Notes under the pieces: model-generated
The model's input: the letters and a program-made list of their open reading frames with translations, nothing else
Database searches by the model: none
What the model was told of the DNA's origin: nothing
Made by a program: the position numbers and the translations under genes
Assembly (NCBI RefSeq): GCF_049846925.1
Contig: NZ_JBNCMT010000021.1
Location: 32,792 to 96,791, forward strand
DNA length: 64,000 bases
Source: Brevibacillus_H sp049846925
GTDB taxonomy: Bacteria; Bacillota; Bacilli; Brevibacillales; Brevibacillaceae
Direction: 5' to 3'
Part shown: positions 7,379-16,199 of the stretch, piece by piece
Layout: each line of letters begins with the position of its first letter
Position numbering within the stretch: the stretch's first letter is position 1

Positions 7379-7744
7379 AATGCCGGTGATCAACCCTCGG
7401 CTGGTGGACTAATTCGCCCTTTGTGCAGAACATACGTTCTAAAATGCGGAGTTTTCCTCCGCCCAGACACATACAAAATATGCTTTGTATCGTCTGGGGG
7501 GTGGATAACAATCCTTCCCTTGAACCTTGAAAACTTCATATACGAATGGTTGCGTTATGTGCCCGTAACCTGGTTGAAGAAGCAGTGACCAAATAGGCAC
7601 GCCTTGACTCATAGTAAACCCATTACTATGAAGAGCGTGGGTAGCGAGAAAACTTTACTATATTCTGCTTCGGGTTTTCAGCGCCTTGGGAAGCTGAGAT
7701 GCACATATGTTACACAGGAGTGATCCTGTGCAAGATTTACAAAC
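7379..7744 (+). ncRNA. Hairpin-rich gene-free block, candidate structured RNA or long leader
   Basis: No convincing gene lies in these 366 bases, yet many strong stems do: GCGGAG/CTCCGC (7446-7462), CCAGAC..ATACAAA/TTTGTAT.GTCTGG (7463-7497), GGTTGCG/CGTAACC with one mismatch (7548-7570), CACGC..CATAGTAA/TTACTATG..GCGTG (7598-7639) and CACAGG/CCTGTG (7713-7730). No known riboswitch core is recognised. It lies directly ahead of the pilus-linked operon, so a regulatory leader or independent RNA is possible. Confidence 0.4.
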
Positions 7745-7792
7745 ATGATTGTACAGCTTGTAGAGGATCAAACCAGAAAGGAGAGAGGGAAA

Positions 7793-8203
7793 ATGCAACG
7801 GAAACTTATGACTTCTGAACGAGGCTTTTACATAGCTGAGCGTCAGTCTTGTGAGCATACTTGGAAAAAGTGTAGCGGCTACTTCCGATCTCATGATAGA
7901 GCTAAACGTGCACTTCAGAATCAGAGGCAGCAGAAACGGACGAATAGCCGTTCCTGGCGTGCGGTAATGTATGCCTTAGAAGCACATCCAAACTTACAAG
8001 AATACGCCAAGCAACCTTTTGTTGACAGAGAAAAAGGTCTGATAGACAAGAAGAAGCTACTGGATGCGACGAAGGGTATGCCTTCGAACGAAAAACAACT
8101 GGTACACATCATTGTCAGGCTTTATGATGTGCAACGGCTGGATCAGGAGCATCAACGAATAGCAAAAGAAGCTACCCGAATATGTTTCGGACTACTTTCA
8201 TGA
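7793..8203 (+). CDS. Hypothetical basic protein
   Basis: A 136-residue soluble, Arg/Lys/Gln-rich protein (KRALQNQRQQKRTNSRSWR). The ATG at 7793 follows AAAGGAGAG; the frame is open from 7745. A CEHTWKKC pair and the basic region could suggest nucleic-acid binding, but no known domain is recognised. It starts a tight run of genes that continues into the Tad-like operon. Confidence 0.55.
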   Translation: MQRKLMTSERGFYIAERQSCEHTWKKCSGYFRSHDRAKRALQNQRQQKRTNSRSWRAVMYALEAHPNLQEYAKQPFVDREKGLIDKKKLLDATKGMPSNEKQLVHIIVRLYDVQRLDQEHQRIAKEATRICFGLLS

Positions 8204-8218
8204 TAAGGAGGACTATTG

Positions 8219-9085
8219 ATGCCACTAGCAACTCAAACAACAGAAAATAAATTGTCGCTAGAGTCTTTAAACGACAAATTACAGAATCTGCAAGCGGATT
8301 TTACGATTCCGATGATTCAAAGAAAATATTCTTTCGAGGGAAGACCTTGCTATGTCTATCCTCGCCAAATATTTGACAACTTGCAGAAGGAAAACAGCAT
8401 TTACCTCTATACACGCACAGTATCCGAACGGCGCAAACGATTGAAATGGCTGATAGATCTATATTCCGATGAGAAAATTAACTTAACTGTGTTTCATTTC
8501 TCCTTGTTCTGCCTTGATTCAGGTTATCGATATCGTGAGGATAATACCGAGCAAGTCCTAGGCAAACGCCGCTATGAAGTGCTGCAAGGAGTGCCTGAAT
8601 ATGTACTGAAGACAAACGATGAATTTTTCATTGCAGCATGGTACTCGCTCATTGATCGACTTCCCAATCGGGATTGGTATTACTATCCCCAGTTCGGTCA
8701 ACTTCGGATGCTGTTTCACACGGAATTATTTGAAAGTTACGTAGGAACTTCCTATGAGTGCGACTGGGTTGAACCGATGCCTGGTAAAGAAGAGAAGCAT
8801 GTACATCGGTGGACGTCGGAAAAGGACCCGATGGCGCCAGTTGCCAAACGTACTGACATGATCGAAGGTGAAATATGGCTTGCATCAGAAACCGGAGGAT
8901 TGCGCCATTATGTTGAAGATAAACCAATCCACGCTGGTTCTTATATTGAAGTCAAATTCGGGGATGGTTGGATCGCTGGTCGGTATGAATGGTGTTTTGA
9001 AAGAGGACAACCTATCAGTGTTCATTCTGCAAGGTCAGAGGCGCTTTTTATTCGTGAAGGTCATATCGTCAGAGTGAAACGATAG
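8219..9085 (+). CDS. Hypothetical protein with DUF5348-like C-terminus
   Basis: A 288-residue protein. The N-terminal ~200 residues are aromatic-rich with no recognised fold. The last ~75 residues (GEIWLASETGGLRHYVED to VHSARSEALFIREGHIVRV) resemble the DUF5348 type, a small beta-rich domain often seen on Firmicute plasmids and conjugative elements. AAGGAGG lies 7 nt before the ATG at 8219. It is the second gene of the run entering the pilus operon; its role is unknown. Confidence 0.6.
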   Translation: MPLATQTTENKLSLESLNDKLQNLQADFTIPMIQRKYSFEGRPCYVYPRQIFDNLQKENSIYLYTRTVSERRKRLKWLIDLYSDEKINLTVFHFSLFCLDSGYRYREDNTEQVLGKRRYEVLQGVPEYVLKTNDEFFIAAWYSLIDRLPNRDWYYYPQFGQLRMLFHTELFESYVGTSYECDWVEPMPGKEEKHVHRWTSEKDPMAPVAKRTDMIEGEIWLASETGGLRHYVEDKPIHAGSYIEVKFGDGWIAGRYEWCFERGQPISVHSARSEALFIREGHIVRVKR

Positions 9086-9107
9086 AACGCTAATGGAGGT
9101 GACTCAA

Positions 9108-9302
9108 TTGATTGAAATTCCCGATGTTCAGTTTATTTTTGAGGGAAGACTCGTCACTGGTTTAGTAGTTGTCGATGTGCATGAGAGCGAATATTATGTT
9201 CGGTTAATAGAGGTAGATAATCAACTGCATGTTCCAACTGGTGAGATAAGAATTGAATCCCTAATGAGAGACTATCCTGAAAGCTTCTCTCCAAAGGAGT
9301 GA
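9108..9302 (+). CDS. Small hypothetical protein
   Basis: A 64-residue, beta-rich acidic protein. The TTG at 9108 is preferred because GGAGGTGA (9095-9102) stands 5 nt before it; an ATG at 9093 overlaps that site. It lies 22 nt behind the DUF5348-like gene. No family is recognised. Confidence 0.55.
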   Translation: MIEIPDVQFIFEGRLVTGLVVVDVHESEYYVRLIEVDNQLHVPTGEIRIESLMRDYPESFSPKE

Positions 9303-9405
9303 AACTAGTGGCGTTTTTGTTTTGCCATTGCTAGGAATCGGCAAGATGACTTGCTGCTTCCTCTGGAGTGACAGAACTCTAATTAATATAAAGGGAGGGG
9401 AATCT

Positions 9406-9546
9406 ATGCAAGAAGAAGTCAAACAAAAGAAACCACGTTCAACAAGGAAAAAGAAATCAGCAGAATCAGTAATACATCCCATTCATCCACGAGTAGCACG
9501 GTTTAACCAACGTATTGAAAAATCTAGGCATTTGCAGTGCAGGTAA
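9406..9546 (+). CDS. Small Lys/Arg-rich protein
   Basis: A 46-residue, strongly basic protein (KQKKPRSTRKKKSAES). AAAGGGAGGGGA precedes the ATG at 9406, which is chosen over the open frame back to 9322. It immediately precedes the CpaB-like gene. Function unknown; the charge suggests nucleic-acid or envelope binding. Confidence 0.55.
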   Translation: MQEEVKQKKPRSTRKKKSAESVIHPIHPRVARFNQRIEKSRHLQCR

Positions 9547-9558
9547 GGGGGAACATGC

Positions 9559-10392
9559 GTGAGCATTAACCGTAGAAAACAAATACTTAACGCTTTCCTT
9601 GCTTTGGTTGTAGCGTCAGGTGGTGGGTATCTCGGATACAAGGTCATGGAAAAGCGGATTGTGGAACAGAAATATATCAAAGTTGTAGCAGTTAAGGAAG
9701 GGCATCTCATCGAACCATACACGCCTATTCTTGCATCTGATCTTACCTATTTACCGATGTCTAAAGACCATCCTATTCCCGGTGTATTTACAGAACCATC
9801 CAAGGTAGTAGGGAAGCGAACTTTCCAAAAGGTAGGCGAGTTGAATCCTGTACTAGATTGGCAGCTCACGGAAGATAAACTTCTTCCAGATCCGAACAAG
9901 AAAGAACTTCAGTATGAGTTCAATCTAAGCGATTTTGGTACACTTACGGCGATTCGAACGGGTGATACTGTTGGTATATGGGTAAAGTACACGCCGGAGG
10001 TAGATCGGCAGGAAGGAGAACTCCCCAAAGTTCCAACTTTATTCAAGAAGACGAATCAAGCAGCCGATCTTCTCTTTATCTCAACTGCGGCAGGAATCAA
10101 GGATGGGGAAGGGGCAGAAGTCTTTTCACTTTTACCACCCAAACTGTCAACGGCTGTTGGAGATACAGTTCAGCAGGTCGTCGAAGGCTCAGACACAAGA
10201 GATCGATTGGCGGCAACCTTTCGAGGAAAGCCGACCATGACACCAGCCAAAATCCTGTTAAACCTTACGCCAGAACAACATAAAGTGCTTCAGGAAGCGA
10301 GACAGTTTGGAGATTGGCAAATTGGTGTGAGTTTGCAAGGGAAAGTGGTTTCCTCGATTGCAGATGGTAAGGTGAAAGGGGGCAGACCATGA
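9559..10392 (+). CDS. CpaB/RcpC-like pilus assembly protein (SAF domain)
   Basis: CpaB-type proteins are envelope-anchored parts of Tad/type IV pilus machines. The 277-residue protein has a short cytoplasmic start, one membrane segment (residues 11-27, AFLALVVASGGGYLGY) and then a SAF-like domain (YIKVVAVKEGHLIEPYTPIL...VGKRTF). The GTG at 9559 follows AAGGGGGAA. The stop overlaps the start of the next gene (ATGA), and cpaE-, cpaF-, tadB- and tadC-like genes follow in the usual order, which strongly supports the assignment. Confidence 0.75.
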   Translation: MSINRRKQILNAFLALVVASGGGYLGYKVMEKRIVEQKYIKVVAVKEGHLIEPYTPILASDLTYLPMSKDHPIPGVFTEPSKVVGKRTFQKVGELNPVLDWQLTEDKLLPDPNKKELQYEFNLSDFGTLTAIRTGDTVGIWVKYTPEVDRQEGELPKVPTLFKKTNQAADLLFISTAAGIKDGEGAEVFSLLPPKLSTAVGDTVQQVVEGSDTRDRLAATFRGKPTMTPAKILLNLTPEQHKVLQEARQFGDWQIGVSLQGKVVSSIADGKVKGGRP

Positions 10393-11483
10393 AGAATCGT
10401 AAAATTGTTGTGCTTCATGATGAACAGGACAAAACATTCTCGATGCTGCCCAAGACATTCTTACCGATATTGGCGACTACCTCCGATACTTTCTTCGAAA
10501 AAGTAGACGAGTATAAACCTGATCTCTGCTTGATACTGCCTTCACTTATCGAAAAACAACCGTGGGAATGGCTTCCACTTGTGAAGAGTGAGTATATCGT
10601 GATTCGAGCAGCTTCAACCCAGGAACATGTACTGTTTCAGCTTCTTCAGCAATCCTATCCACAGCTTGTCGTTCTTGAGCCGTTACTAACAGAAGAGGAA
10701 ATTCAAAAATTTCTCACGTTTTTATTGGAGGGGTCAGACACCAAGGCTAGAGATGAAGAAGTTGATTGTAAAATCCGTGTGTTTCTGGGAAGTGGTGGAA
10801 CGGGGATTACCAGTTTGTTTCTTCTTGCTGCCCCTTGGTATGCCGAGCAAAACCCGGACAAAAAAATTCTTCTGGTTGATATGAACGAAGATAAACGAGA
10901 TTTGAGTGTAACTCTCCGAGCACAAGCAGCTCAGCTATCCCATATGCGATCTTATTTGGTCCGTGGGAATGATGAATTTATGCCGTTTACCGTTCAACAT
11001 CCATCAGCCAAAAATGTCTCGGTTATCTCAGCAGTTGAAGCATGGGGCAATCAAGAGGTTGCTACCTTTTTCCGGATGGTTCGCAAGCAATACGATGAAG
11101 TCTGGATTGATATTGGCCGCCCGTTCCATGCAGCAAGGATTCAGGAAGAGGCAGATCAAATCATCTATGTAGTTCGACCGGACAGTCTTTCACTTGGTGG
11201 AATGTTGCGGATAATCCAGCCAGCTTTTGCCGATAAATCAAGATTGTTGCTAACTCATTTCGATGATCGGTATACTTCCATTCAAGAAGTAAAACAGTTT
11301 CTTGGACAAAATCAAGTGATGGGTGTCATTCCGTATGAATATCCTCTACTCCCTTTAAAGATTGATAAAGGTCAGATTCCCTTGTCAAAAAAGATGCGAA
11401 AAGCCTTGGAAAAATTGGACTGGACCTTTACGCAAAGTAGAAGACAACCAGGTGCTATCTTGCAGCGGTTATTCAGGAGGTGA
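10389..11483 (+). CDS. TadZ/CpaE-like ATPase with degenerate P-loop
   Basis: TadZ/CpaE proteins are MinD-type ATPases with an N-terminal receiver-like domain and position the Tad pilus machine at the membrane. This 364-residue protein has an atypical N-domain (residues 1-125) and a MinD-like domain starting IRVFLGSGGTGITSLFLL. The normal KGGxGKT loop is altered to GSGGTGITS, without the signature and Walker A lysines; such changes are known in some TadZ proteins. KILLVDMNED and EVWIDIGRPF match the following strands. It is coupled to cpaB by a 4-nt overlap and precedes cpaF. Confidence 0.75.
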   Translation: MKNRKIVVLHDEQDKTFSMLPKTFLPILATTSDTFFEKVDEYKPDLCLILPSLIEKQPWEWLPLVKSEYIVIRAASTQEHVLFQLLQQSYPQLVVLEPLLTEEEIQKFLTFLLEGSDTKARDEEVDCKIRVFLGSGGTGITSLFLLAAPWYAEQNPDKKILLVDMNEDKRDLSVTLRAQAAQLSHMRSYLVRGNDEFMPFTVQHPSAKNVSVISAVEAWGNQEVATFFRMVRKQYDEVWIDIGRPFHAARIQEEADQIIYVVRPDSLSLGGMLRIIQPAFADKSRLLLTHFDDRYTSIQEVKQFLGQNQVMGVIPYEYPLLPLKIDKGQIPLSKKMRKALEKLDWTFTQSRRQPGAILQRLFRR

Positions 11484-11491
11484 TCGAGTAA

Positions 11492-12760
11492 ATGGATATG
11501 GAGTTTTTCATAAGAAAGACAAAAGAATATTTTACCAGTATGAATGAGATTCACCCGGAGATTCAGGAGAATATCAAGCAACAACTTCATGCGGCAGCAC
11601 AAGGCAATCAGCAGGCAAAAGAAATATTGGCCCGCCAGCTTGAGAGCCATTTTGTTTATAATCGCTGGACACCTTCTGCATCTTTGTATCCCAATGTACC
11701 GATCTATTTATCACTGATCTATCGAACGTTCGGGCAGATGGTCTTGGATGCTGTATTATTTCAAAGTCCATTTATTGAGAACGTTTGGATTTTTGAAAAC
11801 AGGCCTGTTGAGTACACGGAACACGGAATCCTAAAAACCTATCCCTATATCCCAACTTCTGAAGAGGTAGAGGTTTTGCAAAACGAGGTTGCTCATCTTA
11901 CAGGCGGGACACTTCATGCCAAACGTTCTGCCTTGTCTGGTGAAATCAAGCAGAACCGATTACGAATCCAAATGTATTGCCCTCCAAGAAGTATCCGAAC
12001 GATTATCGTCCGTATTCCTGATAAGGGATATTTAACCCTTGAGACGATGGAAATGGATCAGAAGATCCGGAATCTGTTACGAGAAATCGGGCGGAGCAGG
12101 GCTAGTATCGCCATAGCCGGAGGGATGGATACAGGGAAAACAACACTCCTTCGATCATTGATTCTGGAGAAAGATCCGCAAACGAATACGCTCACAGTTA
12201 TTGAACAGGTTCCAGAGCTTGGAATTGGAGAGATTTGGGGCAAGGTTGTGGTTGAAAAGTGTTACGTGGAAGAAGAGCCATTTGAAGTCATGTATGGTCA
12301 CAGCTTCCGTAATTCAACCCGATCATTGGCAGTGGGAGAGATGCGCTATCCATTCGAAGCACACTATGTCACTGAATCTGCTTTGAGAGCGCCAGGTTTT
12401 ACATTCACCTCGCTGCATTTGAAAGTTGTTTCCCCCAAGGATGCTATGAGGACGTTTGAATCATTGGTCTATCAGTATCGCAAAAGCGATAGAGAGGGGA
12501 TCAGACAAGATATAGCCGGTGGATTGGATTTATTCATCATGCTTGAGAAGGACTACCATTCAGGAAAACGGTATGTGTCCAGTGTTTTCTGCCCCTATCT
12601 AAATGACAAGAATCAACTGGATGCCAAACACTTGGTATACCGTGATAAAAACGGCAATTATGTATGGACGGGTGAGAAGATCCCAGCGGAAAAAAGAGGG
12701 CTGTTTGAGAGTGAACCAGATGTGAATATCGATGCTTTGCAGCAGTTGGGAGTGTGGTAA
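11492..12760 (+). CDS. cpaF: CpaF/TadA-type secretion ATPase
   Basis: This is the cytoplasmic motor ATPase expected to drive pilus subunit assembly. The 422-residue protein has an N-terminal domain of about 170 residues and a VirB11/PilB-type core with Walker A AGGMDTGKTTLL (residues ~208-219). Acidic strands (TLTVIEQVPEL) and a Walker B-like LAVGEMRYP follow, with FTSLHL in the place of the family's T-H box. The match is clear but the Walker B and His-box sequences are divergent. It lies between cpaE- and tadB-like genes; AGGAGGTGA precedes the ATG. Confidence 0.88.
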   Translation: MDMEFFIRKTKEYFTSMNEIHPEIQENIKQQLHAAAQGNQQAKEILARQLESHFVYNRWTPSASLYPNVPIYLSLIYRTFGQMVLDAVLFQSPFIENVWIFENRPVEYTEHGILKTYPYIPTSEEVEVLQNEVAHLTGGTLHAKRSALSGEIKQNRLRIQMYCPPRSIRTIIVRIPDKGYLTLETMEMDQKIRNLLREIGRSRASIAIAGGMDTGKTTLLRSLILEKDPQTNTLTVIEQVPELGIGEIWGKVVVEKCYVEEEPFEVMYGHSFRNSTRSLAVGEMRYPFEAHYVTESALRAPGFTFTSLHLKVVSPKDAMRTFESLVYQYRKSDREGIRQDIAGGLDLFIMLEKDYHSGKRYVSSVFCPYLNDKNQLDAKHLVYRDKNGNYVWTGEKIPAEKRGLFESEPDVNIDALQQLGVW

Positions 12761-12763
12761 TCC

Positions 12764-13744
12764 GTGGATCAAATGATCATGGAAATCACACTCTTTTTAT
12801 TTGCTGGAATCGGTTTGTACGCTCTTTGGTACAGCTTGGGCCTTATTACAATTTCAAAAACTCAATTAAAAAAGCCAAATGAATATCACGTATTAAGAAA
12901 AAGCATTGATACCAGGCTTCTTAGCTGGTTTTTTCAGAGAGGATCGGCTTATCAAACGAAAAAAAGCCAACAATTGATCAAGAATACATTAACGAAGTGG
13001 CAAATGTGGAGTGAAATTGGATTGGAACGGCCCCTATCATTGACAGGATTATTTCTTCAATCGGTATTCCTTGCAAGCGTGTTTGGAATCGTTGTGGAAT
13101 GGTATACGAATCAGTTCCTGTTAACTGTCTTATTCACTGGTCTAGGTGGAGTGCTCCCGCAACTACTTTTAAAGGCAAAGTTCATGAGCGTTGCTCATCG
13201 AGCAAAAAGAAAGGGGTTGCTTCCCTTTGTCGACGTGTATAAAAACAGTTATGTCAGAACGAAAGAAAACATCATTACCGCTTTTCACTACTCAGAACCG
13301 GATTGTCCGAAGGAAATGACTCCTGTCTTGTCCTGGCTGTTAAGGCGACTTCATAATGGGTCATCCCAGAAGGAGGGATTGAGAGAATTTGCTCAGATCC
13401 TTAATTCTGAGTGGGGCCATACGTTTGTCAATTATCTGATTTCCGGTCTGGAAGGAGAAGCCGATAACATTACCCGATCGCTTACGCAGCTTCAGCTCGA
13501 AATGCATACTTCTCGGGATGAGGAAGAAGAGCGAGAGATTATCACAATTGGCGCCTTTTATTCGAACTTCATCGTTATCGGACTTACTTTTCTAGGAATT
13601 GTATTCCTGGCATCCTTTCTGCCGATGATGAAGCAATTTTTTCTACAGACGGACGAAGGGCACAGCTTGCTGGCTTTTGCATTTGTCACCTGGATCGTAA
13701 TGATTATCTACTCCTATTTCAGAATGAAAGGAGGTAATATATGA
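12764..13744 (+). CDS. tadB: TadB-like inner-membrane platform protein
   Basis: TadB and TadC form the membrane platform on which the pilus is built. This 326-residue protein has an N-terminal membrane segment, a second pair near residues 95-135, a cytoplasmic T2SSF-like helical domain (residues ~150-250) and C-terminal segments near 255-320. Start at GTG 12764. It follows the ATPase gene by 3 nt and overlaps the next gene by 4 nt. Sequence divergence makes the TadB/TadC labels positional. Confidence 0.75.
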   Translation: MDQMIMEITLFLFAGIGLYALWYSLGLITISKTQLKKPNEYHVLRKSIDTRLLSWFFQRGSAYQTKKSQQLIKNTLTKWQMWSEIGLERPLSLTGLFLQSVFLASVFGIVVEWYTNQFLLTVLFTGLGGVLPQLLLKAKFMSVAHRAKRKGLLPFVDVYKNSYVRTKENIITAFHYSEPDCPKEMTPVLSWLLRRLHNGSSQKEGLREFAQILNSEWGHTFVNYLISGLEGEADNITRSLTQLQLEMHTSRDEEEEREIITIGAFYSNFIVIGLTFLGIVFLASFLPMMKQFFLQTDEGHSLLAFAFVTWIVMIIYSYFRMKGGNI

Positions 13745-14583
13745 ACCTCATTATTGAACAGATATGGCTTGTATTGTTTACTTCTGGATTGTTTTGGTTG
13801 ATATGGAGCTTATTTACGCTGCGAGAAGGAACGTTACGGATTAGAGATAAACCTGACTCGTACCGGATCTTGCGGCTAAGAGAAAGAAGTAAAAAGTGGG
13901 TGTCAACTGCAAATTGGGAGGGTATCCGACAGCAATTAAAACGGGCAGGATTGACATTATCACTGGGAGAATACCTGCTTTTTTTTCTACTATTGCTTTT
14001 TACGGTTGAGTCTTTTCTCGCTGTTTGTGGTGTGTTGCTTCAGAGTAAAGGAGTATTTGTGGTTACTCTGATCCTTCCGTTCGGATCATTATGGTTGTCT
14101 TTCTATTATGTTCAATATCGCAGTGATCAACGAAAACGCATCCTACAGGGAGACTTCATCCATTGTTTCTCCCGTTTAGCCGACTTTGTGCAATATCATC
14201 AAATTTCTGATTTTGAGAAAATCAGACGTTCTTTGGTCGGAACAAGAATTTTGCATCAAGCGTTAGTCGAAGAGGTGTACTTTCGAAAAGATATTTCAGG
14301 TGCTCTTCAGAAGATGGAAGAATGGGTAGCGTTTCCTGAAGAAAAATTGATGCTACGTAATGCACTGCATGAGGCGTTATATTCATTACCTGAGATTTCA
14401 CAGAAGAGTCTAATATACTCCGTTGATAATCTTCGTGCAAGAAGAGCTGCCAGATGGAGAAGAGAATTGGCAAGGATTGAATTTTTTGCCTTGCTTTCTC
14501 CAAGAGTTGGAGTAGGTGTTTTTGCTGTCATCATGATTACATCGATGTGGTTGGTAATCAAAAAGATGATGGGATGGAGCTGA
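13741..14583 (+). CDS. tadC: TadC-like inner-membrane platform protein
   Basis: A 280-residue protein with membrane segments near residues 5-22, 75-125 and at the C-terminus (FAVIMITSMWLVI), and a helical cytoplasmic part between. AAAGGAGGT precedes the ATG, which overlaps the stop of the tadB-like gene. Size, topology and place directly behind tadB fit TadC. The T2SSF motif itself is weak. Confidence 0.7.
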   Translation: MNLIIEQIWLVLFTSGLFWLIWSLFTLREGTLRIRDKPDSYRILRLRERSKKWVSTANWEGIRQQLKRAGLTLSLGEYLLFFLLLLFTVESFLAVCGVLLQSKGVFVVTLILPFGSLWLSFYYVQYRSDQRKRILQGDFIHCFSRLADFVQYHQISDFEKIRRSLVGTRILHQALVEEVYFRKDISGALQKMEEWVAFPEEKLMLRNALHEALYSLPEISQKSLIYSVDNLRARRAARWRRELARIEFFALLSPRVGVGVFAVIMITSMWLVIKKMMGWS

Positions 14584-14597
14584 AGGAGGGATAAACT

Positions 14598-14783
14598 ATT
14601 GAAACAATCAACAAAATCGTTAGCTTTCTACTGGAAATCCTTATCGGCATTGTTTTGGTCTCAGTTGTGTTAGTGGTTTTATGGAAGGGAATAGGTGCTG
14701 ATCCTGTTCAACCGAACCAACAACCTTCTGGACTTACGCAAGAAGTAGGAAAGCAGATGAAGGAACTAGTACCCCAAAAATAA
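14598..14783 (+). CDS. Small one-TM pilin-like protein with ATT start
   Basis: A 61-codon frame that is missed if only ATG/GTG/TTG starts are allowed. It begins with ATT, 6 nt after AAGGAGGGA. Its product (IETINKIVSFLLEILIG..., one TM, then a Pro/Gln tail) is clearly similar to that of the next gene (MEIVNKIIGGLLLGILG...), so the two are paralogues and the frame is real. Such short N-terminally hydrophobic proteins behind tadC are candidates for Flp-type pilins or minor subunits. There is no Ala-rich Flp cleavage motif and no prepilin peptidase in the window. Confidence 0.65.
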   Translation: METINKIVSFLLEILIGIVLVSVVLVVLWKGIGADPVQPNQQPSGLTQEVGKQMKELVPQK

Positions 14784-14805
14784 GTTGTGAGTTGGAGGAT
14801 TGAAA

Positions 14806-15030
14806 ATGGAGATTGTTAACAAAATAATAGGTGGACTTCTGTTAGGAATACTTGGTTTAGCTTTGATTGGCTCGGTAGTTTACTTGGGTTTTGGACCTTC
14901 TGTCCAACAACAGACTAATGATCAGGCTAATCAAACATCCGGTTTGAAAAATAACCCTGCTAATGGTACAGTCACAATTCCTGCGATTACGGGTAGCGAA
15001 ACCCCATCCCAGGCTGATACGTTCAAATAG
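14806..15030 (+). CDS. Small one-TM pilin-like protein
   Basis: A 74-residue protein with an N-terminal membrane segment (IIGGLLLGILGLALIGSVVY) and an outward Gln/Asn/Thr-rich tail, typical of surface or pilus subunits. GGAGG precedes the ATG. It is a paralogue of the ATT-start gene before it and abuts the next gene with no gap. Probable structural subunit of the Tad-like apparatus. Confidence 0.7.
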   Translation: MEIVNKIIGGLLLGILGLALIGSVVYLGFGPSVQQQTNDQANQTSGLKNNPANGTVTIPAITGSETPSQADTFK

Positions 15031-15177
15031 ATGAAGACAGGGGTAATTGCCACACTTATCTTATCCCTACTTGTTCTAACAGTTGCAGGAGCAATATGGC
15101 TATCAACGGAGTTCCAACAGATGAAGGAAAGTCATCAGCAGCGTAAAGATTCCATTGTGAAAGCTTCTTATCAGTAA
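15031..15177 (+). CDS. Small one-TM protein
   Basis: A 48-residue protein whose ATG follows the previous stop codon directly. One N-terminal membrane helix (GVIATLILSLLVLTVAGAIW) is followed by a charged helix (FQQMKESHQQRKDS). Part of the set of tiny membrane proteins behind tadC; likely a minor pilus or assembly component. Confidence 0.6.
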   Translation: MKTGVIATLILSLLVLTVAGAIWLSTEFQQMKESHQQRKDSIVKASYQ

Positions 15178-15190
15178 GGGGGATTGAGTC

Positions 15191-15607
15191 ATGAAAGGAA
15201 TTCTATCGTTTATGCTGATCCTCTTGTATTTTGTACCTGTTATTGTGGGTATCGTCGGTTTCTCAGAAATGCAACAAGAAAAGGCAGAAGTGCGAGGCAT
15301 TTGGGAGCAAGTATTACGGGAAATGTCCGCAGAGGGATATTTGAGTCCTTCCGTAAAAAATCATTATACGCAGGTGTTACAGAAGCGGGGGTATTCGCAA
15401 GGTACTCCTTTTTTTGTTGCTTCTCATGTAACGAGCAGTTCAAGGGCGATTCGCCCACAGCATGGTGAATTCACAAGTTCTCAAAATCAGGTGACCTTGA
15501 CCATACAGGTTGAACCAACACCGTGGGTACGAGCAATTGTTTTTCTCCATGGAGAAAAAACAACATTTAAATTTACAGGGACAATGATCAGTGAGTATAT
15601 CCCCTAG
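15191..15607 (+). CDS. Pseudopilin-like exported protein
   Basis: A 138-residue protein with an N-terminal hydrophobic helix (GILSFMLILLYFVPVIVGIVGF) and then a helical and beta-rich outer domain, the layout of TadE-like or minor pilin proteins. It resembles the protein at 23143-23565 in size, plan (VRxxxxxL...G.L.P..) and ending (GTM). AAGGGGG precedes the ATG. Probable minor pilin of the Tad-like apparatus. Confidence 0.65.
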   Translation: MKGILSFMLILLYFVPVIVGIVGFSEMQQEKAEVRGIWEQVLREMSAEGYLSPSVKNHYTQVLQKRGYSQGTPFFVASHVTSSSRAIRPQHGEFTSSQNQVTLTIQVEPTPWVRAIVFLHGEKTTFKFTGTMISEYIP

Positions 15608-15626
15608 TCCAATGGAGGCAAATAAC

Positions 15627-15770
15627 ATGGAGTTTTTATCTAGCCCCATCACATGGTTACTGGGAATTCTCTTCCTGATAGCGTGTGGAGGGTATTTACT
15701 GTTTGGTACAGACGGTGTATTGCCTACTACAATTGAGTTCTTTCGAAATTTGATCGAATATGTTGCATGA
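15627..15770 (+). CDS. Small membrane protein
   Basis: A 47-residue protein with GGAGG 8 nt before its ATG and one membrane helix (ITWLLGILFLIACGGYLLFG). Its end overlaps the open frame of the next gene. Part of the run of tiny subunits; function unknown. Confidence 0.6.
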   Translation: MEFLSSPITWLLGILFLIACGGYLLFGTDGVLPTTIEFFRNLIEYVA

Positions 15771-15784
15771 AAGGTGAGTTCATA

Positions 15785-16183
15785 ATGGTAACTATAATCA
15801 AGCGTAATAAATGGTTGGCAGCAGGAATCCTCTTATTGCTTCTGGCAAGTTTGTTGGCCGTGTTTGTCTCAAAAGTAAATGCTGATAATCAATCTGTCAA
15901 ATTGATCTATGTGTACAGCTCCAGTTGTGGTTACTGCCAGAAATTTGAACCGACCTTTTCAAAAGTGATCAAGGAATTTCCTGATCTGAAGGTAGAGAAA
16001 ATCAACATCTTGGAGAATGCTGAAAATATGGAGCGAGCGAAAGCTTTGGGAGCTATGGTAACTCCAACTCTATTTATTGAACAACAGGGGAAAGTGATTG
16101 ACAAAATGGAAGGTAACGTTGGGGTGGAAAAACTAAGAAGCTTCTTACAAAAAACACAAAATTCCCGTGAATTAGAAAAGTAG
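15785..16183 (+). CDS. Membrane-anchored thioredoxin-like protein
   Basis: A 132-residue protein with one N-terminal membrane anchor (residues 11-28) and an outward thioredoxin fold. The active site is SSCGYCQKFEP (CGYC) and the cis-Pro loop MVTPTLFI is intact. It should make, break or reshuffle disulfides outside the membrane. GAAAGGTGAG precedes the ATG at 15785. The same gene run encodes a giant surface protein with regularly spaced Cys pairs, an obvious candidate client. Confidence 0.85.
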   Translation: MVTIIKRNKWLAAGILLLLLASLLAVFVSKVNADNQSVKLIYVYSSSCGYCQKFEPTFSKVIKEFPDLKVEKINILENAENMERAKALGAMVTPTLFIEQQGKVIDKMEGNVGVEKLRSFLQKTQNSRELEK

Positions 16184-16199
16184 TGAAAGGAGAAATTTG

